A stretch of 30,820 bases of DNA from contig CBDUST010000012.1 of NCBI GenBank assembly GCA_965369945.1, positions 1-30,820 on the forward strand, in the 5' to 3' direction. The notes beneath the pieces were generated by a model. It did not search any database. It worked only from the letters and a program-made list of their open reading frames with translations, and was not told where the DNA came from. The position numbers and the translations under genes were made by a program. How positions within the stretch are numbered: the stretch's first letter is position 1; each line of letters begins with the position of its first letter. Source of the stretch: JADFNO01 sp965369945 (GTDB lineage Bacteria > Planctomycetota > Phycisphaerae > Phycisphaerales > SM1A02). Below, piece by piece: positions 7,732-16,728 of this stretch.

Positions 7732-9127
7732 GGTCCTCGCCATTGCGTGGCGCGAATTCAAGCAAACGGTCATGCGCAAGATTTTTCTGTTGGCGGTGCT
7801 CGGCATGCCGGTGCTGTTCATCGCTATCGCGGCGATTGCCGGCGTGATGATTGCCACACACGAGGAACCCCCGCTCGTTGGAACGGTGGCGATTGTCGAC
7901 CCCACGGGTGAACTCTCCGCAGCGGCGCAGATCGAATTCGACCAAGAGAAGATTCGGCGTGATGAGGAGCGACAGAAGCAAGAAGCTGCAGAAGACGCCA
8001 AAGAAATGCTGGAAAGTGGGTCGTTCTCACCGGGCTCTACCGGTACACCCGGCGCGATGCCAAAGGCCGTGCGTGGCGAGGTGCTCATAACAATCGAGCG
8101 AGTTGAAGCCGATACTGAGTCGTCGCTCAAGACACTCAAGCGACGACTGCGCGATGATGACAATGATCTTCTGGCAGTAGCGGTGATCTCTTCTGAGGTG
8201 CTTGACGCCCCACCTTCTCAAGGAAAGCCGCCACGGTTCCAACTGTTCGTTCCCGAGGGAATTGACAGCGATCATGTGAGTTTGATCGAGCAACGACTCG
8301 GCGCATCCGTGGTGCGCGTTCGAGCCCAGCGCACAGGCAAGGATCCCGAGGAAGTGCTGGCGATGCTCAAGCGCCCGAGGGCCGTAACGAAACGTTTGCT
8401 TGAGGGCGATCAAGAGATAGATGCCTCGGAGGGAGCACGTAAACTCGCACAGCTCATCATTCCCATGGCCTTCATGATGCTGATCTGGATCGGCACCCTC
8501 ACCTCGGGCCAACATCTCCTGATGACCACCATCGAGGAGAAGTCCAACCGCGTGATGGAAGTCTTGCTGAGCGCGGTCAGTCCGCTCCAACTCATGACGG
8601 GCAAAATCCTCGGGCACGGCGGTGTAGGTCTGCTCATCGTGCTGATCTACTCATCCGTCGGAATCGCCGCTTTGATCGCACTCGAACGGTTTTCGCAGTT
8701 CATTACCACCATGGATCTGGTGTACCTGGCCATCTTCTACTTCATGGCGTACTTCATGATCGCCTCGCTGATGGCTGCTGTGGGCAGCGCTGTCAGTGAG
8801 ATTCGCGAGGCGAATACGTTGGTGACACCGGTGATGATGCTCTTGATGATCCCGTGGATGTTGTGGATGCCGATCACGCAGTCGCCCAACGGCACGGTCG
8901 CCACAGTTTGCAGTTTCATTCCTCCGATGAGTCCGTTTGCGATGATTCTTCGCCACGTTGCCGAAGAGGACATACCGACCTGGCAATACCCGGTTTCGAT
9001 CATTTGGGGTTACATTTGCGTGCTCGGCATGGTCTGGTTCGCCGCGAAGATCTTCCGCGTGGGTGTGTTGATGTACGGCAAACCGCCGTCACCGCTTCAA
9101 CTGCTCAAGTGGGCGCGGTATTCGTAA
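7724..9127 (+). CDS. ABC-2 type permease (NatB-like)
   Basis: 467-residue membrane partner of the upstream ATPase. TM1 is at about 18-44, then a large extracytoplasmic domain (about 45-238), then five more TM helices at about 240-260, 298-320, 330-355, 364-384 and 422-444. This topology is typical of NatB/YhaP-like ABC-2 permeases. The motif EEKSNRVMEVLLSAVSP at 271-287 is the hallmark coupling segment of the family. The ectodomain carries a highly charged helix (about 70-95) followed by a Gly/Pro-rich loop. The ATG at 7724 lies inside the end of the ATPase gene, indicating translational coupling. Confidence 0.9.
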   Translation: MSKVLAIAWREFKQTVMRKIFLLAVLGMPVLFIAIAAIAGVMIATHEEPPLVGTVAIVDPTGELSAAAQIEFDQEKIRRDEERQKQEAAEDAKEMLESGSFSPGSTGTPGAMPKAVRGEVLITIERVEADTESSLKTLKRRLRDDDNDLLAVAVISSEVLDAPPSQGKPPRFQLFVPEGIDSDHVSLIEQRLGASVVRVRAQRTGKDPEEVLAMLKRPRAVTKRLLEGDQEIDASEGARKLAQLIIPMAFMMLIWIGTLTSGQHLLMTTIEEKSNRVMEVLLSAVSPLQLMTGKILGHGGVGLLIVLIYSSVGIAALIALERFSQFITTMDLVYLAIFYFMAYFMIASLMAAVGSAVSEIREANTLVTPVMMLLMIPWMLWMPITQSPNGTVATVCSFIPPMSPFAMILRHVAEEDIPTWQYPVSIIWGYICVLGMVWFAAKIFRVGVLMYGKPPSPLQLLKWARYS

Positions 9128-9137
9128 GGGGCAAAGC

Positions 9138-9161
9138 AGGCTTGAGGGGTGAGGCTTGAGG
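9138..9161. repeat. Short tandem repeat AGGCTTGAGG
   Basis: AGGCTTGAGG occurs at 9138-9147 and again at 9152-9161, with a 14-nt period, followed by a degenerate TTTGAGTGAG unit. It lies directly between the permease stop and the hairpin at 9172, in non-coding sequence. Confidence 0.5.
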
Positions 9162-9171
9162 TTTGAGTGAG

Positions 9172-9190
9172 CCGGGGCGTATCGCCCCGG
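9172..9190 (+). terminator. Strong hairpin after the ABC exporter operon
   Basis: A perfect 8-bp GC-rich stem (CCGGGGCG at 9172-9179 with CGCCCCGG at 9183-9190) around a TAT loop, 44 nt after the permease stop. No T tract follows, so it may be a terminator-like or mRNA-stabilising stem, or a dispersed intergenic palindrome. Confidence 0.45.
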
Positions 9191-9356
9191 TGGTCGCCCA
9201 GGATTACCGTGCCTCCGAGCGCCGCGTGTCTGCCGCACCCACCGGTCCGACACGGGCCAGCTCGCCTAGCAATTTCCGATCCACTTGGCCAGTGCTTCGT
9301 CGAGCGAACTACCAGTATTGTTCACACAATGCATCAGCGTGTAGGCTGTGCTTCTC

Positions 9357-11408
9357 ATGGCACAGCCGACCGCCTTAGAAAAAGCCGATCTCGTTACCTT
9401 GGGATTGGCAACGGCAGAGGCGGCCAAACTCGTTTCCGCGATCGAACAAGGGACCGTCGATAGTGATCCCGAGAAGACTTGGGGTCGGATTTGTAACGAG
9501 ATTCTCACGCCTCAACATCCGTTTGAAGCGCATCTTCGAGCGCATGAAGCTGTGTTTGCCAATTGGGATTCGTCCAAGCGCGCCGCACCGGTGTGGGTTC
9601 CCGATCCGGAATCAATAACACAGACCAATCTTGCAAAGCTGATGCGCGATCGTGGGGTCGAGACCTACGAAGCGCTCTTCAAGTGGTCAATTGAAGATCG
9701 TTTGGGCTTCTGGCAAGAGATGATCAAGTCTCTTCACATTCGCTTCATACAGAATGCTGAGCATCTCGTCGCTGACGAACGTGAACTTGAATCGCCCGAG
9801 TGGCTGCCGGGGGCGAAGCTCAACATTGCCGACAGTTGCTTCAACGCAGATCGGCAGAGCATCGCGATCGTGTACGCCAAAGAAGATGGATTGCTTTGCG
9901 AAATGACACTGGCTGAGCTTGAAGCGATGACGAATCGCGTTGCCAACGGACTCGTCAAGCTCGGACTCAAACCCGGCGATGCGGTTGCGATCGACATGCT
10001 CATGACGGTCGAGTCCGTGGCGATCTACCTCGGCATCGTCAAAGCCGGCTGTGTAGTGGTCTCTATCGCAGATAGCTTCGCGGCTGACGAAATCGCCACA
10101 AGATTGCGCATCGCGGATGCGAAGGCGATCTTCACACAAGATGTGATTCTACGCGGCGCCAAGCTTTTGCCGCAGTACGAAAAGGTCCAGCAAGCCCTAG
10201 CGCCACAAGCAATCGTGCTGCCGGTTGGCGATAATCTGAGTGTTGTGCTACGCGACGGTGACCTGAATTGGGCTACGTTCCTAAACGATAATGAATCGTT
10301 TGAGTCCGTTGCGCGCGATCCGCACGATCACAGCAACATTTTGTTTTCATCCGGCACTACCGGCGATCCGAAAGCGATCCCTTGGACACACACGACGCCG
10401 ATCAAGTGTGCGGCTGACGGTTGGCTGCATCAAGACATACGCGAAGGTGACGTGGTCGCTTGGCCGACGAACCTCGGTTGGATGATGGGGCCGTGGCTGA
10501 TCTTTGCATCGTTGGTGAACGGAGCGTCGATCGCACTGTATGAAGGTGCGCCCAATACGCGCGGCTTCTGTGAATTCGTCGCCGACGCAGAGGTGACGAT
10601 GCTGGGTGTGGTGCCGAGTTTGGTCAAAGCGTGGCGCATGAGCGGCTGTGTGGATGGATTGGACTGGTCGTCAGTTCGCTGCTTCAGCTCGACTGGTGAG
10701 TGTTCCAATGCTGAGGACATGTTCTGGCTGATGTCGCGCGCAGGGTACAAGCCCGTGATCGAATACTGCGGCGGGACGGAGATCGGCGGCGGCTACATTA
10801 CCGGAACGATGGCACAACCGGCCGTACCCGCGATGTTCACCACTCCAGCGCTGGGACTGGATATTGTGATCCTTGACGAACAGGGCAACGAAGCGCTCTC
10901 CGGCGAGCTGTTTCTGGTCGGGCCGTCGATCGGCTTGTCGGCCGAGTTGATCAGTCGCGATCATCATGAGGTGTACTACGAGGGAACGCCGACTGGGTCC
11001 GGCGGCGAACTGCTCAGACGCCACGGCGACGAGATGTGTCGGTTGGCGGGCGGGTACTTTCAGGCATTGGGGCGAGCTGACGACACAATGAACCTCGGCG
11101 GGATCAAGACGAGTTCCGCGGAGATCGAACGGGTGCTCAACGAAACACCCGGCGTTCAGGAGACGGCGGCGATCGCCCTACCTCCACCCGGCGGTGGGCC
11201 GGACAGGCTAATCATCTTCGTCGTGGCTAAATCGGGAGCGACGATCGATCCGGGTCAGGTTCAGCCGGTAATGCAGCAAGCGATCAAACAGCACCTGAAT
11301 CCACTCTTTCGCATTCATGAGGTGCAAAGCGTCGATTCACTGCCGCGCACGGCCTCGAATAAGGTAATGCGGCGACTGCTGAGGACGGATTATCGGGACT
11401 CACGCTGA
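9357..11408 (+). CDS. Acyl-activating enzyme (AMP-forming acyl/acetyl-CoA synthetase-like, AAE17/18-like)
   Basis: 683 residues from ATG 9357. A GTG three codons earlier (9348) is an alternative, and neither has a clear ribosome-binding site. This is a cytoplasmic adenylate-forming enzyme: carboxylate + ATP + CoA to acyl-CoA + AMP + PPi. The AMP-binding P-loop SSGTTGDPK is at 331-339. The block VVAWPTNLGWMMGPW closely resembles plant peroxisomal acyl-activating enzymes AAE17/AAE18. Later motifs are EYCGGTEIGGGY, the hinge GRADDTMNLGGIK, and the catalytic lysine in ASNKVMRR (K669). The long N-terminal region (about 1-165) resembles the cap domain of acetyl-/acetoacetyl-CoA synthetases. It stands alone, with no neighbouring fatty-acid or degradation genes to suggest the substrate. 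Confidence 0.85.
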   Translation: MAQPTALEKADLVTLGLATAEAAKLVSAIEQGTVDSDPEKTWGRICNEILTPQHPFEAHLRAHEAVFANWDSSKRAAPVWVPDPESITQTNLAKLMRDRGVETYEALFKWSIEDRLGFWQEMIKSLHIRFIQNAEHLVADERELESPEWLPGAKLNIADSCFNADRQSIAIVYAKEDGLLCEMTLAELEAMTNRVANGLVKLGLKPGDAVAIDMLMTVESVAIYLGIVKAGCVVVSIADSFAADEIATRLRIADAKAIFTQDVILRGAKLLPQYEKVQQALAPQAIVLPVGDNLSVVLRDGDLNWATFLNDNESFESVARDPHDHSNILFSSGTTGDPKAIPWTHTTPIKCAADGWLHQDIREGDVVAWPTNLGWMMGPWLIFASLVNGASIALYEGAPNTRGFCEFVADAEVTMLGVVPSLVKAWRMSGCVDGLDWSSVRCFSSTGECSNAEDMFWLMSRAGYKPVIEYCGGTEIGGGYITGTMAQPAVPAMFTTPALGLDIVILDEQGNEALSGELFLVGPSIGLSAELISRDHHEVYYEGTPTGSGGELLRRHGDEMCRLAGGYFQALGRADDTMNLGGIKTSSAEIERVLNETPGVQETAAIALPPPGGGPDRLIIFVVAKSGATIDPGQVQPVMQQAIKQHLNPLFRIHEVQSVDSLPRTASNKVMRRLLRTDYRDSR

Positions 11409-11645
11409 TTGTCCAGCACCTCAAGACCAGCCTCTAGGCAGCCCCAGGGGGGATCGAGTTGCTTGGGAGGCCCGTGAATCCTTATTCGCCATCGTTTGCC
11501 CGGCTCGCCGGCCCACATAAATCATGGCGAAAGGTGAATTCGATGCCATAATTCCGGCTGTGCCGCGTTGAACGGCTGTAGGTATCGAGAAAGAAACCTG
11601 TGGGAGCGATTCCTGCATAACCAATTCGTGCAAGGAGACCGTGTG

Positions 11646-13004
11646 ATGATCGCGTCAAGGATAACTGCTCGCTGCGTCGGAACTGTGATCGCGTCCGTTG
11701 CCCTGACGGCGGCGCTGATCCTGGCCACACCTGCCTCAGGTCAGTTCGGCTCAGCCCGAGGATTCAAGCGAGAACCAGAATACACAACCCGCGACATTCA
11801 GCTTGCAGTGGACTCGCTCCAGCTTGACGAGACGCAGAAGTTGATCGTGCAGACCCTTTTCCAAGAATACCGAGACGCGTATCGCGACAGCAAGACCGAC
11901 TTCTTGAAGCAGATCGAGGGCATGAGCGATGAATTGGTAGAACTTGGCGAGACGAATCAGCAGGAGTTGATGCGAATCGTCTTTGGGGTCTTGGGTAAGT
12001 GGCAAGGACACAACGAGGGACTGTCAGAGCAGTTCATCCAGGACGTGCAGCGGCTGTTGAGTGAGGATCAGCAGGAATTGTGGCCGTCGTTTGAGCACAA
12101 GATGTACCGACTCAAGCACTTGAAGAACGGCAAGCTTTCCGGCGAGCGGCTGGATCTCTTCATCGTCATGAAGGAGTTGGATCTACCGGAGCCCGAGACG
12201 CAGGGGGTCGATCCATTGCTGAAGTCATACGAACTGGAACTGGACGCGGCGCTGCATCGCCGCGAAGCGCAGAACAAGGCAACCCAAGAAAACGCTCTGG
12301 AGATGATCCAGAGCCACAGCCCAGACGCCGTTGTCAAACTGGCGAACCGTGAGATTCAATTACATAAGTCGGTTCGTGACGTCAACGAGCGTTATGTCCA
12401 GAGTGTCGCCGCCGCCTTGCCACAGGAGCATCAATCCGTCTTCCTGGAGAAGGTGCATATGCGGTCGTTCGCTCGTGTCTACCGACCCACCTTAGCTCAG
12501 CGCGTCCTCAAGGCGGCCCGGGAACTCGATGGCCTCACCGAGGATCTGCTCAACGCGATCGAGCAGTTGGAGATTGAGTATCTGATCGAACTTGGCGTGT
12601 TCAATGAGCGGATCGTCGACCTGATCAAAGAGCGAGAACCTGAGCAGATTTTGCTCAAAGCGAAAACGCAGAGGTCCAAGCTCACCGGTGAGAGCGTCGA
12701 GAAGCCCGTGGATCATGTGAAGATCGAATTCGCGGATCGGCGCAAGATGGGCCAGCGCTATATCGATCAGCTCAAAGCGATGCTGTCCCCCGAGCAAATC
12801 GCCTTGCTGCCGGGCATGGCGATCTCCCCATCTGGAGGAATTTCCGCCGGTTCGGGTTCGAGTGGTACCCAGCAGAGGAGCCTCGGACAGAGGAAGAGGG
12901 AGCGCTTGCAAGAGATAATTCGGAAAAAAAAGCAAGGCGGCTCAACAAATTCAACCGGCCCCGGCGGCGGGGTGACCCAGAACCTCCGTGGGACGGACAA
13001 CTGA
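11646..13004 (+). CDS. Exported alpha-helical protein of unknown function
   Basis: 452 residues from ATG 11646, chosen because AAGGAG at 11632-11637 is 8 nt upstream and a signal peptide begins there. The longer frame to 11568 adds a charged leader. Signal cleavage is probably after G32 (ATPASG-QFG). The mature protein is almost entirely charged and glutamine-rich helix. It has repeated LxxxQ motifs such as LDETQKLIVQ, LSEDQQEL and LSPEQIALLP, reminiscent of the LTxxQ motif of Spy/CpxP-like periplasmic proteins, though I cannot assign it to that family. The last 60 residues are Gly/Ser-rich with a basic patch (GQRKRERLQEIIRKKKQGG). It lies between the acyl-activating gene and the T2SS operon, separated from the latter by a strong hairpin. 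It could be a periplasmic chaperone or surface protein. Confidence 0.6.
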   Translation: MIASRITARCVGTVIASVALTAALILATPASGQFGSARGFKREPEYTTRDIQLAVDSLQLDETQKLIVQTLFQEYRDAYRDSKTDFLKQIEGMSDELVELGETNQQELMRIVFGVLGKWQGHNEGLSEQFIQDVQRLLSEDQQELWPSFEHKMYRLKHLKNGKLSGERLDLFIVMKELDLPEPETQGVDPLLKSYELELDAALHRREAQNKATQENALEMIQSHSPDAVVKLANREIQLHKSVRDVNERYVQSVAAALPQEHQSVFLEKVHMRSFARVYRPTLAQRVLKAARELDGLTEDLLNAIEQLEIEYLIELGVFNERIVDLIKEREPEQILLKAKTQRSKLTGESVEKPVDHVKIEFADRRKMGQRYIDQLKAMLSPEQIALLPGMAISPSGGISAGSGSSGTQQRSLGQRKRERLQEIIRKKKQGGSTNSTGPGGGVTQNLRGTDN

Positions 13005-13029
13005 GCCGACCCTGAGCGTCCATTACTCA

Positions 13030-13064
13030 GAGAGAGGCGTGCTTCAACCAGCACGCCTACTCTC
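13030..13064 (+). terminator. Stem-loop ending the transcript before the T2SS operon
   Basis: Twenty-five nt after the stop of the helical protein there is a 14-bp stem with one bulged A (13030-13043 with 13050-13064), including GGCGTGCT/AGCACGCC, around a 6-nt loop. No T run follows. It is the strongest hairpin in this intergenic region and probably separates the two transcripts. Confidence 0.55.
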
Positions 13065-13200
13065 GCTATCGGAGGCGTTAGCTCGCAAGCACCGACAGCC
13101 AATCGACGAAAACCCGACTTGTCGCTCCGTCAGCAATCTCACCGGGAAACACGGTTCAACGCGATCAGCGTCCGATGTGACTCGGTCCCGATGAACGACG

Positions 13201-13214
13201 TGCGACAAATCGCA
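13201..13214. promoter_or_regulatory. Small inverted repeat upstream of gspE
   Basis: TGCGA (13201-13205) and TCGCA (13210-13214) form a 5-bp palindrome with a CAAA spacer, 47 nt before the gspE ATG. The T2SS promoter must lie in about 13065-13260. I see no convincing -10/-35 pair, so the palindrome is only a candidate operator. Confidence 0.2.
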
Positions 13215-13260
13215 ATTGTGGTATTCGCTTGACGAGTTGTGCAAGATTAGCGGCGTGAAA

Positions 13261-14916
13261 ATGTCCCAGCAATTCGCACATTCATCAGCAGAGTCATCGT
13301 TCGACGAACTCAGCTCGAACGGTCCGGTGGCGCGGCCCGGCATCGACGGTGCGTCGATTCGGGAGCGCTGCGCAGCATTACGAATTGGATGGACCGAAGA
13401 GGCGCCATCAGCCTCGACCGAGGCGGTTTCGCTGATTGAGCCGGAGGTCGCCGTACGCCTGCGTGTGGTTCCCTTGCGGATGGCGGACGGTCGGTTGGTG
13501 GTGGCCATGATCGACCCGCTGGACATCGCTGCGGTCGATGAGGTCTCGACACTCACCGGCCACGTAGTGACGCGGATCGGCGTTGAAACGCAGGCGTTCA
13601 CCGAACTCATGCGGACTCACTATGGCACGACCGCGGCCCGCATCGCAGAGAGCCTTGGCGACGAGGTGACAGACTCGTCCACCGACTTGGAGCACAATCT
13701 CGATGCGATTGATGCAGCGGATATCCATCGCATGGCTGAGCAACCGACGTTGATCAACTTGGTCAACCTTGTGCTGCTCGAAGCGATTCAGTCACGGGCG
13801 TCGGACGTTCATATTGAGCCGTTTGAGAACGAACTGAAGGTCAAGTTCCGTATCGACGGCGAACTGGTGGAGCAGGCGCCGCCGCCCAAGCACCTTCAGC
13901 CAGCGCTGATTGGTCGCATCAAGATCATGGCCAGTATGAATATCGCTGAGCGGTACGTGCCACAAGATGGTCATATCACCCTTCGATTCGAGGGCCGCAA
14001 GGTCGATCTTCGCGTGTCAACAGTACCCACCCTCTATGGCGAATCAGTGGTGATGCGCATCCTCGATAAGAGCGCCTTGCGCCTCGATTTCGAAACGTTG
14101 GGGATGAGCGAGCCGCTGCGCGACATGAGCGACGCGCTCATCGCCAAGCCGCACGGATTGGTGCTGGTGACCGGTCCTACCGGCTCTGGTAAAACGACCA
14201 CGCTCTACGCCGCCCTCAGCAAGCTCTACGACCCGCGCAAGAAGATTATCACGATCGAAGACCCGGTCGAGTACGAGCTTCCGGGCATCAATCAGATACC
14301 AGTGAATCCAAAGCGCGGCCTGACCTTCGCCACGGGTTTGCGGCACATCCTGCGACAAGACCCGGATGTCATCTTCGTCGGGGAGATCCGTGACCGTGAA
14401 ACGGCGGAGATCGCAATCCGCTCGGCTTTAACCGGGCACCTGATCTTCTCCACGTTACACACTAACGACGCGATCAGCTCGATCGGCCGACTCATCGATA
14501 TGGGCGTCGAGCCGTACCTTCTGGCCTCCGTGCTAGAGGGCGCGATGGCCCAGCGGCTTGGGCGACGGGTCTGCCCGCAGTGCCGGGAGCAACTGCCGAT
14601 GCCGGAGGACGTCTCCCACCGTCTCTCGCCATCGGAACTGGAGCTATTCAACTCCACGGTCTGGCGAGGAGCCGGCTGCACCAAGTGCAACGAGTCCGGA
14701 TACCACGGGCGGATCGGGTTCTTCGAGTTGGTGCTGGTCAACCCGGCGCTTCGGCGGGCGGTGTCCGAGAACCGACCAGCGGGAGAACTCCAGGCTGTGA
14801 TCGACAAGTCATTCACCAACATGCGGCAGGATGGGCTGGAAAAGGCGGCCCAAGGCCGTACAACGATCGAAGAAGTGCTCCGGGCCACGCAAGATACTGA
14901 AGACTCCGTCGTTTGA
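13261..14916 (+). CDS. gspE: Type II secretion ATPase GspE
   Basis: 551-residue cytoplasmic hexameric ATPase that powers pseudopilus assembly. The N-terminal T2SSE_N-like domain spans about 30-130. The catalytic core has Walker A GPTGSGKTT at 305-313, the Asp box IITIEDPVEYE at 329-339, Walker B RQDPDVIFVGEIRDRE at 365-380, and the His box LIFSTLHTNDA at 394-404. A tetracysteine zinc-binding site (C438, C441, C473, C476) is typical of GspE/PilB. The ATG at 13261 is chosen over a TTG at 13216, which would add 15 residues. Neither has a strong ribosome-binding site. It is the first gene of the operon and ends 7 nt before gspF. Confidence 0.95.
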   Translation: MSQQFAHSSAESSFDELSSNGPVARPGIDGASIRERCAALRIGWTEEAPSASTEAVSLIEPEVAVRLRVVPLRMADGRLVVAMIDPLDIAAVDEVSTLTGHVVTRIGVETQAFTELMRTHYGTTAARIAESLGDEVTDSSTDLEHNLDAIDAADIHRMAEQPTLINLVNLVLLEAIQSRASDVHIEPFENELKVKFRIDGELVEQAPPPKHLQPALIGRIKIMASMNIAERYVPQDGHITLRFEGRKVDLRVSTVPTLYGESVVMRILDKSALRLDFETLGMSEPLRDMSDALIAKPHGLVLVTGPTGSGKTTTLYAALSKLYDPRKKIITIEDPVEYELPGINQIPVNPKRGLTFATGLRHILRQDPDVIFVGEIRDRETAEIAIRSALTGHLIFSTLHTNDAISSIGRLIDMGVEPYLLASVLEGAMAQRLGRRVCPQCREQLPMPEDVSHRLSPSELELFNSTVWRGAGCTKCNESGYHGRIGFFELVLVNPALRRAVSENRPAGELQAVIDKSFTNMRQDGLEKAAQGRTTIEEVLRATQDTEDSVV

Positions 14917-14923
14917 TTGACGT

Positions 14924-16225
14924 ATGGAGTCTTTTCGGTACCAAGCTCTGACCGCAGCAGGACAGGTCCGCCAAGGCGTGATCGCGGCTCCTGATCGCCC
15001 TACGGCGGTCCGATTGCTGTTGGGACGAGGCGAGACGGCCACGAGCGTCGACCAGGTCGGAGACTCCGAGACACGTCCGGTCGCAGGCGCCGCAGCTGCC
15101 GTTGCCGAACGCATGTCACCGACCTCGCCAACGGTCGAGTCGGCCGGTCGCCCGACCTTGGCCGGTCTCCTTCCGCGCCGTTTGGCCAAACCTACGCCGA
15201 GTCGAGCGGAGATGGGCACGCTCATTCGTGAGTTGGCCACCGTCATTGAAGCCGGCCTTCCGCTCATGCAAGGCCTGCACACCGTTCGCCGACAATGCTC
15301 GAGCCGATCGATGGCCAGCGTCCTGGACCACCTCATCGAGCGCGTCGAATCCGGCGCCCCGCTGTATCAGGCTGCGGCCGAATACGGCCCGCCGTTCGAC
15401 GACCTGATCATCGGCATGCTGCGCGCCGCTGACGCTTCAGGTGAGATGAGTGAGATTCTGCACCAACTGGCCGATCTGCTTGATCGGTCATTGGAGCTGC
15501 GCCGGGAGCTACTCGGGGCAACCCTTTACCCGATGATCCTCGCCGTCTTGGTCCTCATGAGTGTCATCATTCTCGTAACAGTGCTGGTGCCTCGGCTCAT
15601 CGAGCCGCTAGCTGGTGAGCTTACTATGCCGATGCCGACACGGATATTACTCGGCGTCGCCGCGTTCATCTCCAGCTACTGGTTATATTGCGTGACCGCG
15701 ATCGTACTGCTGTGGGTTGGATGGCAAGCATGGATTCGTCTTCCGGCCAACCGGCTTCGCGCCGATTCCTTCATGCTGCGCATCCCCGTGCTCGGTCGGT
15801 TGCTGCGCGACGTCGCGGTCGCTCGATTCACGCGCACCCTAGGAACGCTGGTCGCGGCCGGCATTCCGATCCTTGATGCCCTGCGTGTCACGCGCGACAC
15901 GCTCGGCAACGCCGCATTGAAACACGAAATAGACACGGTGCGCGAGTGTGTCACGGCCGGCAAGTCGTTGGCCGATCCGTTGGAACGCTCCGGTCTGTTT
16001 CCCCCTTTGCTGATTCAAGTAGTAAATCTCGGCGAGCGATCCGGACGCCTCGAGAGCATGCTGTTGCACGCCGCGGGCGCATTTGACCGGCAGGTGACCA
16101 GCTCGATCAAGTTGTTTACCAAGGCGTTCCCGCCCCTGTTGATCATGATCATGGCGGGACTGGCGGGATTCGTTCTCGCTGCGATCCTGCTTCCGTTGCT
16201 GGAACTGCAATCAATGATTAGTTGA
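14924..16225 (+). CDS. gspF: Type II secretion inner-membrane platform protein GspF
   Basis: 433-residue polytopic inner-membrane protein of the assembly platform that contacts GspE. It has two T2SSF repeats (about 98-222 and 300-425), each with the family's pattern (LIRELATVIEAGLPLMQGL; FTRTLGTLVAAGIPILDAL). Three membrane helices lie at about 201-223, 240-266 and 403-427, the usual GspF/PilC topology. An Ala/Pro/Thr-rich linker at about 50-90 precedes the first repeat. The start ATG is 7 nt after the gspE stop, indicating co-transcription. Confidence 0.95.
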   Translation: MESFRYQALTAAGQVRQGVIAAPDRPTAVRLLLGRGETATSVDQVGDSETRPVAGAAAAVAERMSPTSPTVESAGRPTLAGLLPRRLAKPTPSRAEMGTLIRELATVIEAGLPLMQGLHTVRRQCSSRSMASVLDHLIERVESGAPLYQAAAEYGPPFDDLIIGMLRAADASGEMSEILHQLADLLDRSLELRRELLGATLYPMILAVLVLMSVIILVTVLVPRLIEPLAGELTMPMPTRILLGVAAFISSYWLYCVTAIVLLWVGWQAWIRLPANRLRADSFMLRIPVLGRLLRDVAVARFTRTLGTLVAAGIPILDALRVTRDTLGNAALKHEIDTVRECVTAGKSLADPLERSGLFPPLLIQVVNLGERSGRLESMLLHAAGAFDRQVTSSIKLFTKAFPPLLIMIMAGLAGFVLAAILLPLLELQSMIS

Positions 16226-16272
16226 CTGCGCTGGCCGGACACCGATGCCAGCGCTCTTTGGGAGATCCTGAC

Positions 16273-16707
16273 ATGACAACGAACCACTTCAAACAACACC
16301 AGCGTCGTCAGGTTCGCCGAGCGTTCACGCTCATGGAAATCATCGTCGTCGTCACGATCATCGCATTGTTGGCCGCCTTGATCGCTCCGCGCCTCATCGG
16401 GCGCGTGGGATGGGCCAAGGAGAGCAAGGCCAAGAGTGAAGTGAGATCGATCGGGACGGCGGTCAACATGTACATTACAGACTCGGGAATGACGCTGGAC
16501 GACAGTTTTGATCTCGAGGTGCTTCTGCTCCCGCCCGACGACGGGGGCGGACCGCAGGGCCCGTACCTGCAGAAGAGGGACGATCTCATTGATCCTTGGG
16601 AAAACCTCTACGCCATTCGTATTCCCGGCGAAGTGAATTACGACTTCGATGTCTACTCCATAGGACCCGACGGTCAATCAGGCACCGAAGACGACATCTA
16701 TAACTGA
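16273..16707 (+). CDS. gspG: Major pseudopilin GspG
   Basis: 144 residues from ATG 16273, selected for the GGGAGA ribosome-binding site 7 nt upstream (16260-16265). A TTG start at 16222 would overlap gspF and give an odd leader. The prepilin leader is 17 residues, with the cleavage block RRAFTLMEIIVVVTIIALLAA. Cleavage falls between A17 and F18, and E22 is the conserved +5 glutamate. Alanine replaces the usual -1 glycine. The C-terminus has the GspG signature SIGPDGQSGTEDDIYN, which in homologues coordinates calcium. It should polymerise as the pseudopilus shaft. It is the first of five consecutive pseudopilin genes. Confidence 0.93.
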   Translation: MTTNHFKQHQRRQVRRAFTLMEIIVVVTIIALLAALIAPRLIGRVGWAKESKAKSEVRSIGTAVNMYITDSGMTLDDSFDLEVLLLPPDDGGGPQGPYLQKRDDLIDPWENLYAIRIPGEVNYDFDVYSIGPDGQSGTEDDIYN

Positions 16708-16728
16708 ACGGACTGAATCGATAGCAGG

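Noticed and set aside
6607..8163. 518-codon minus-strand open frame
   Set aside because: Antisense to the LolA-like, ATPase and permease genes, all supported by clear motifs. No domain and no ribosome-binding site.
16222..16272. TTG start extending gspG by 17 codons
   Set aside because: The ATG at 16273 has a strong GGGAGA site and gives a normal prepilin leader.
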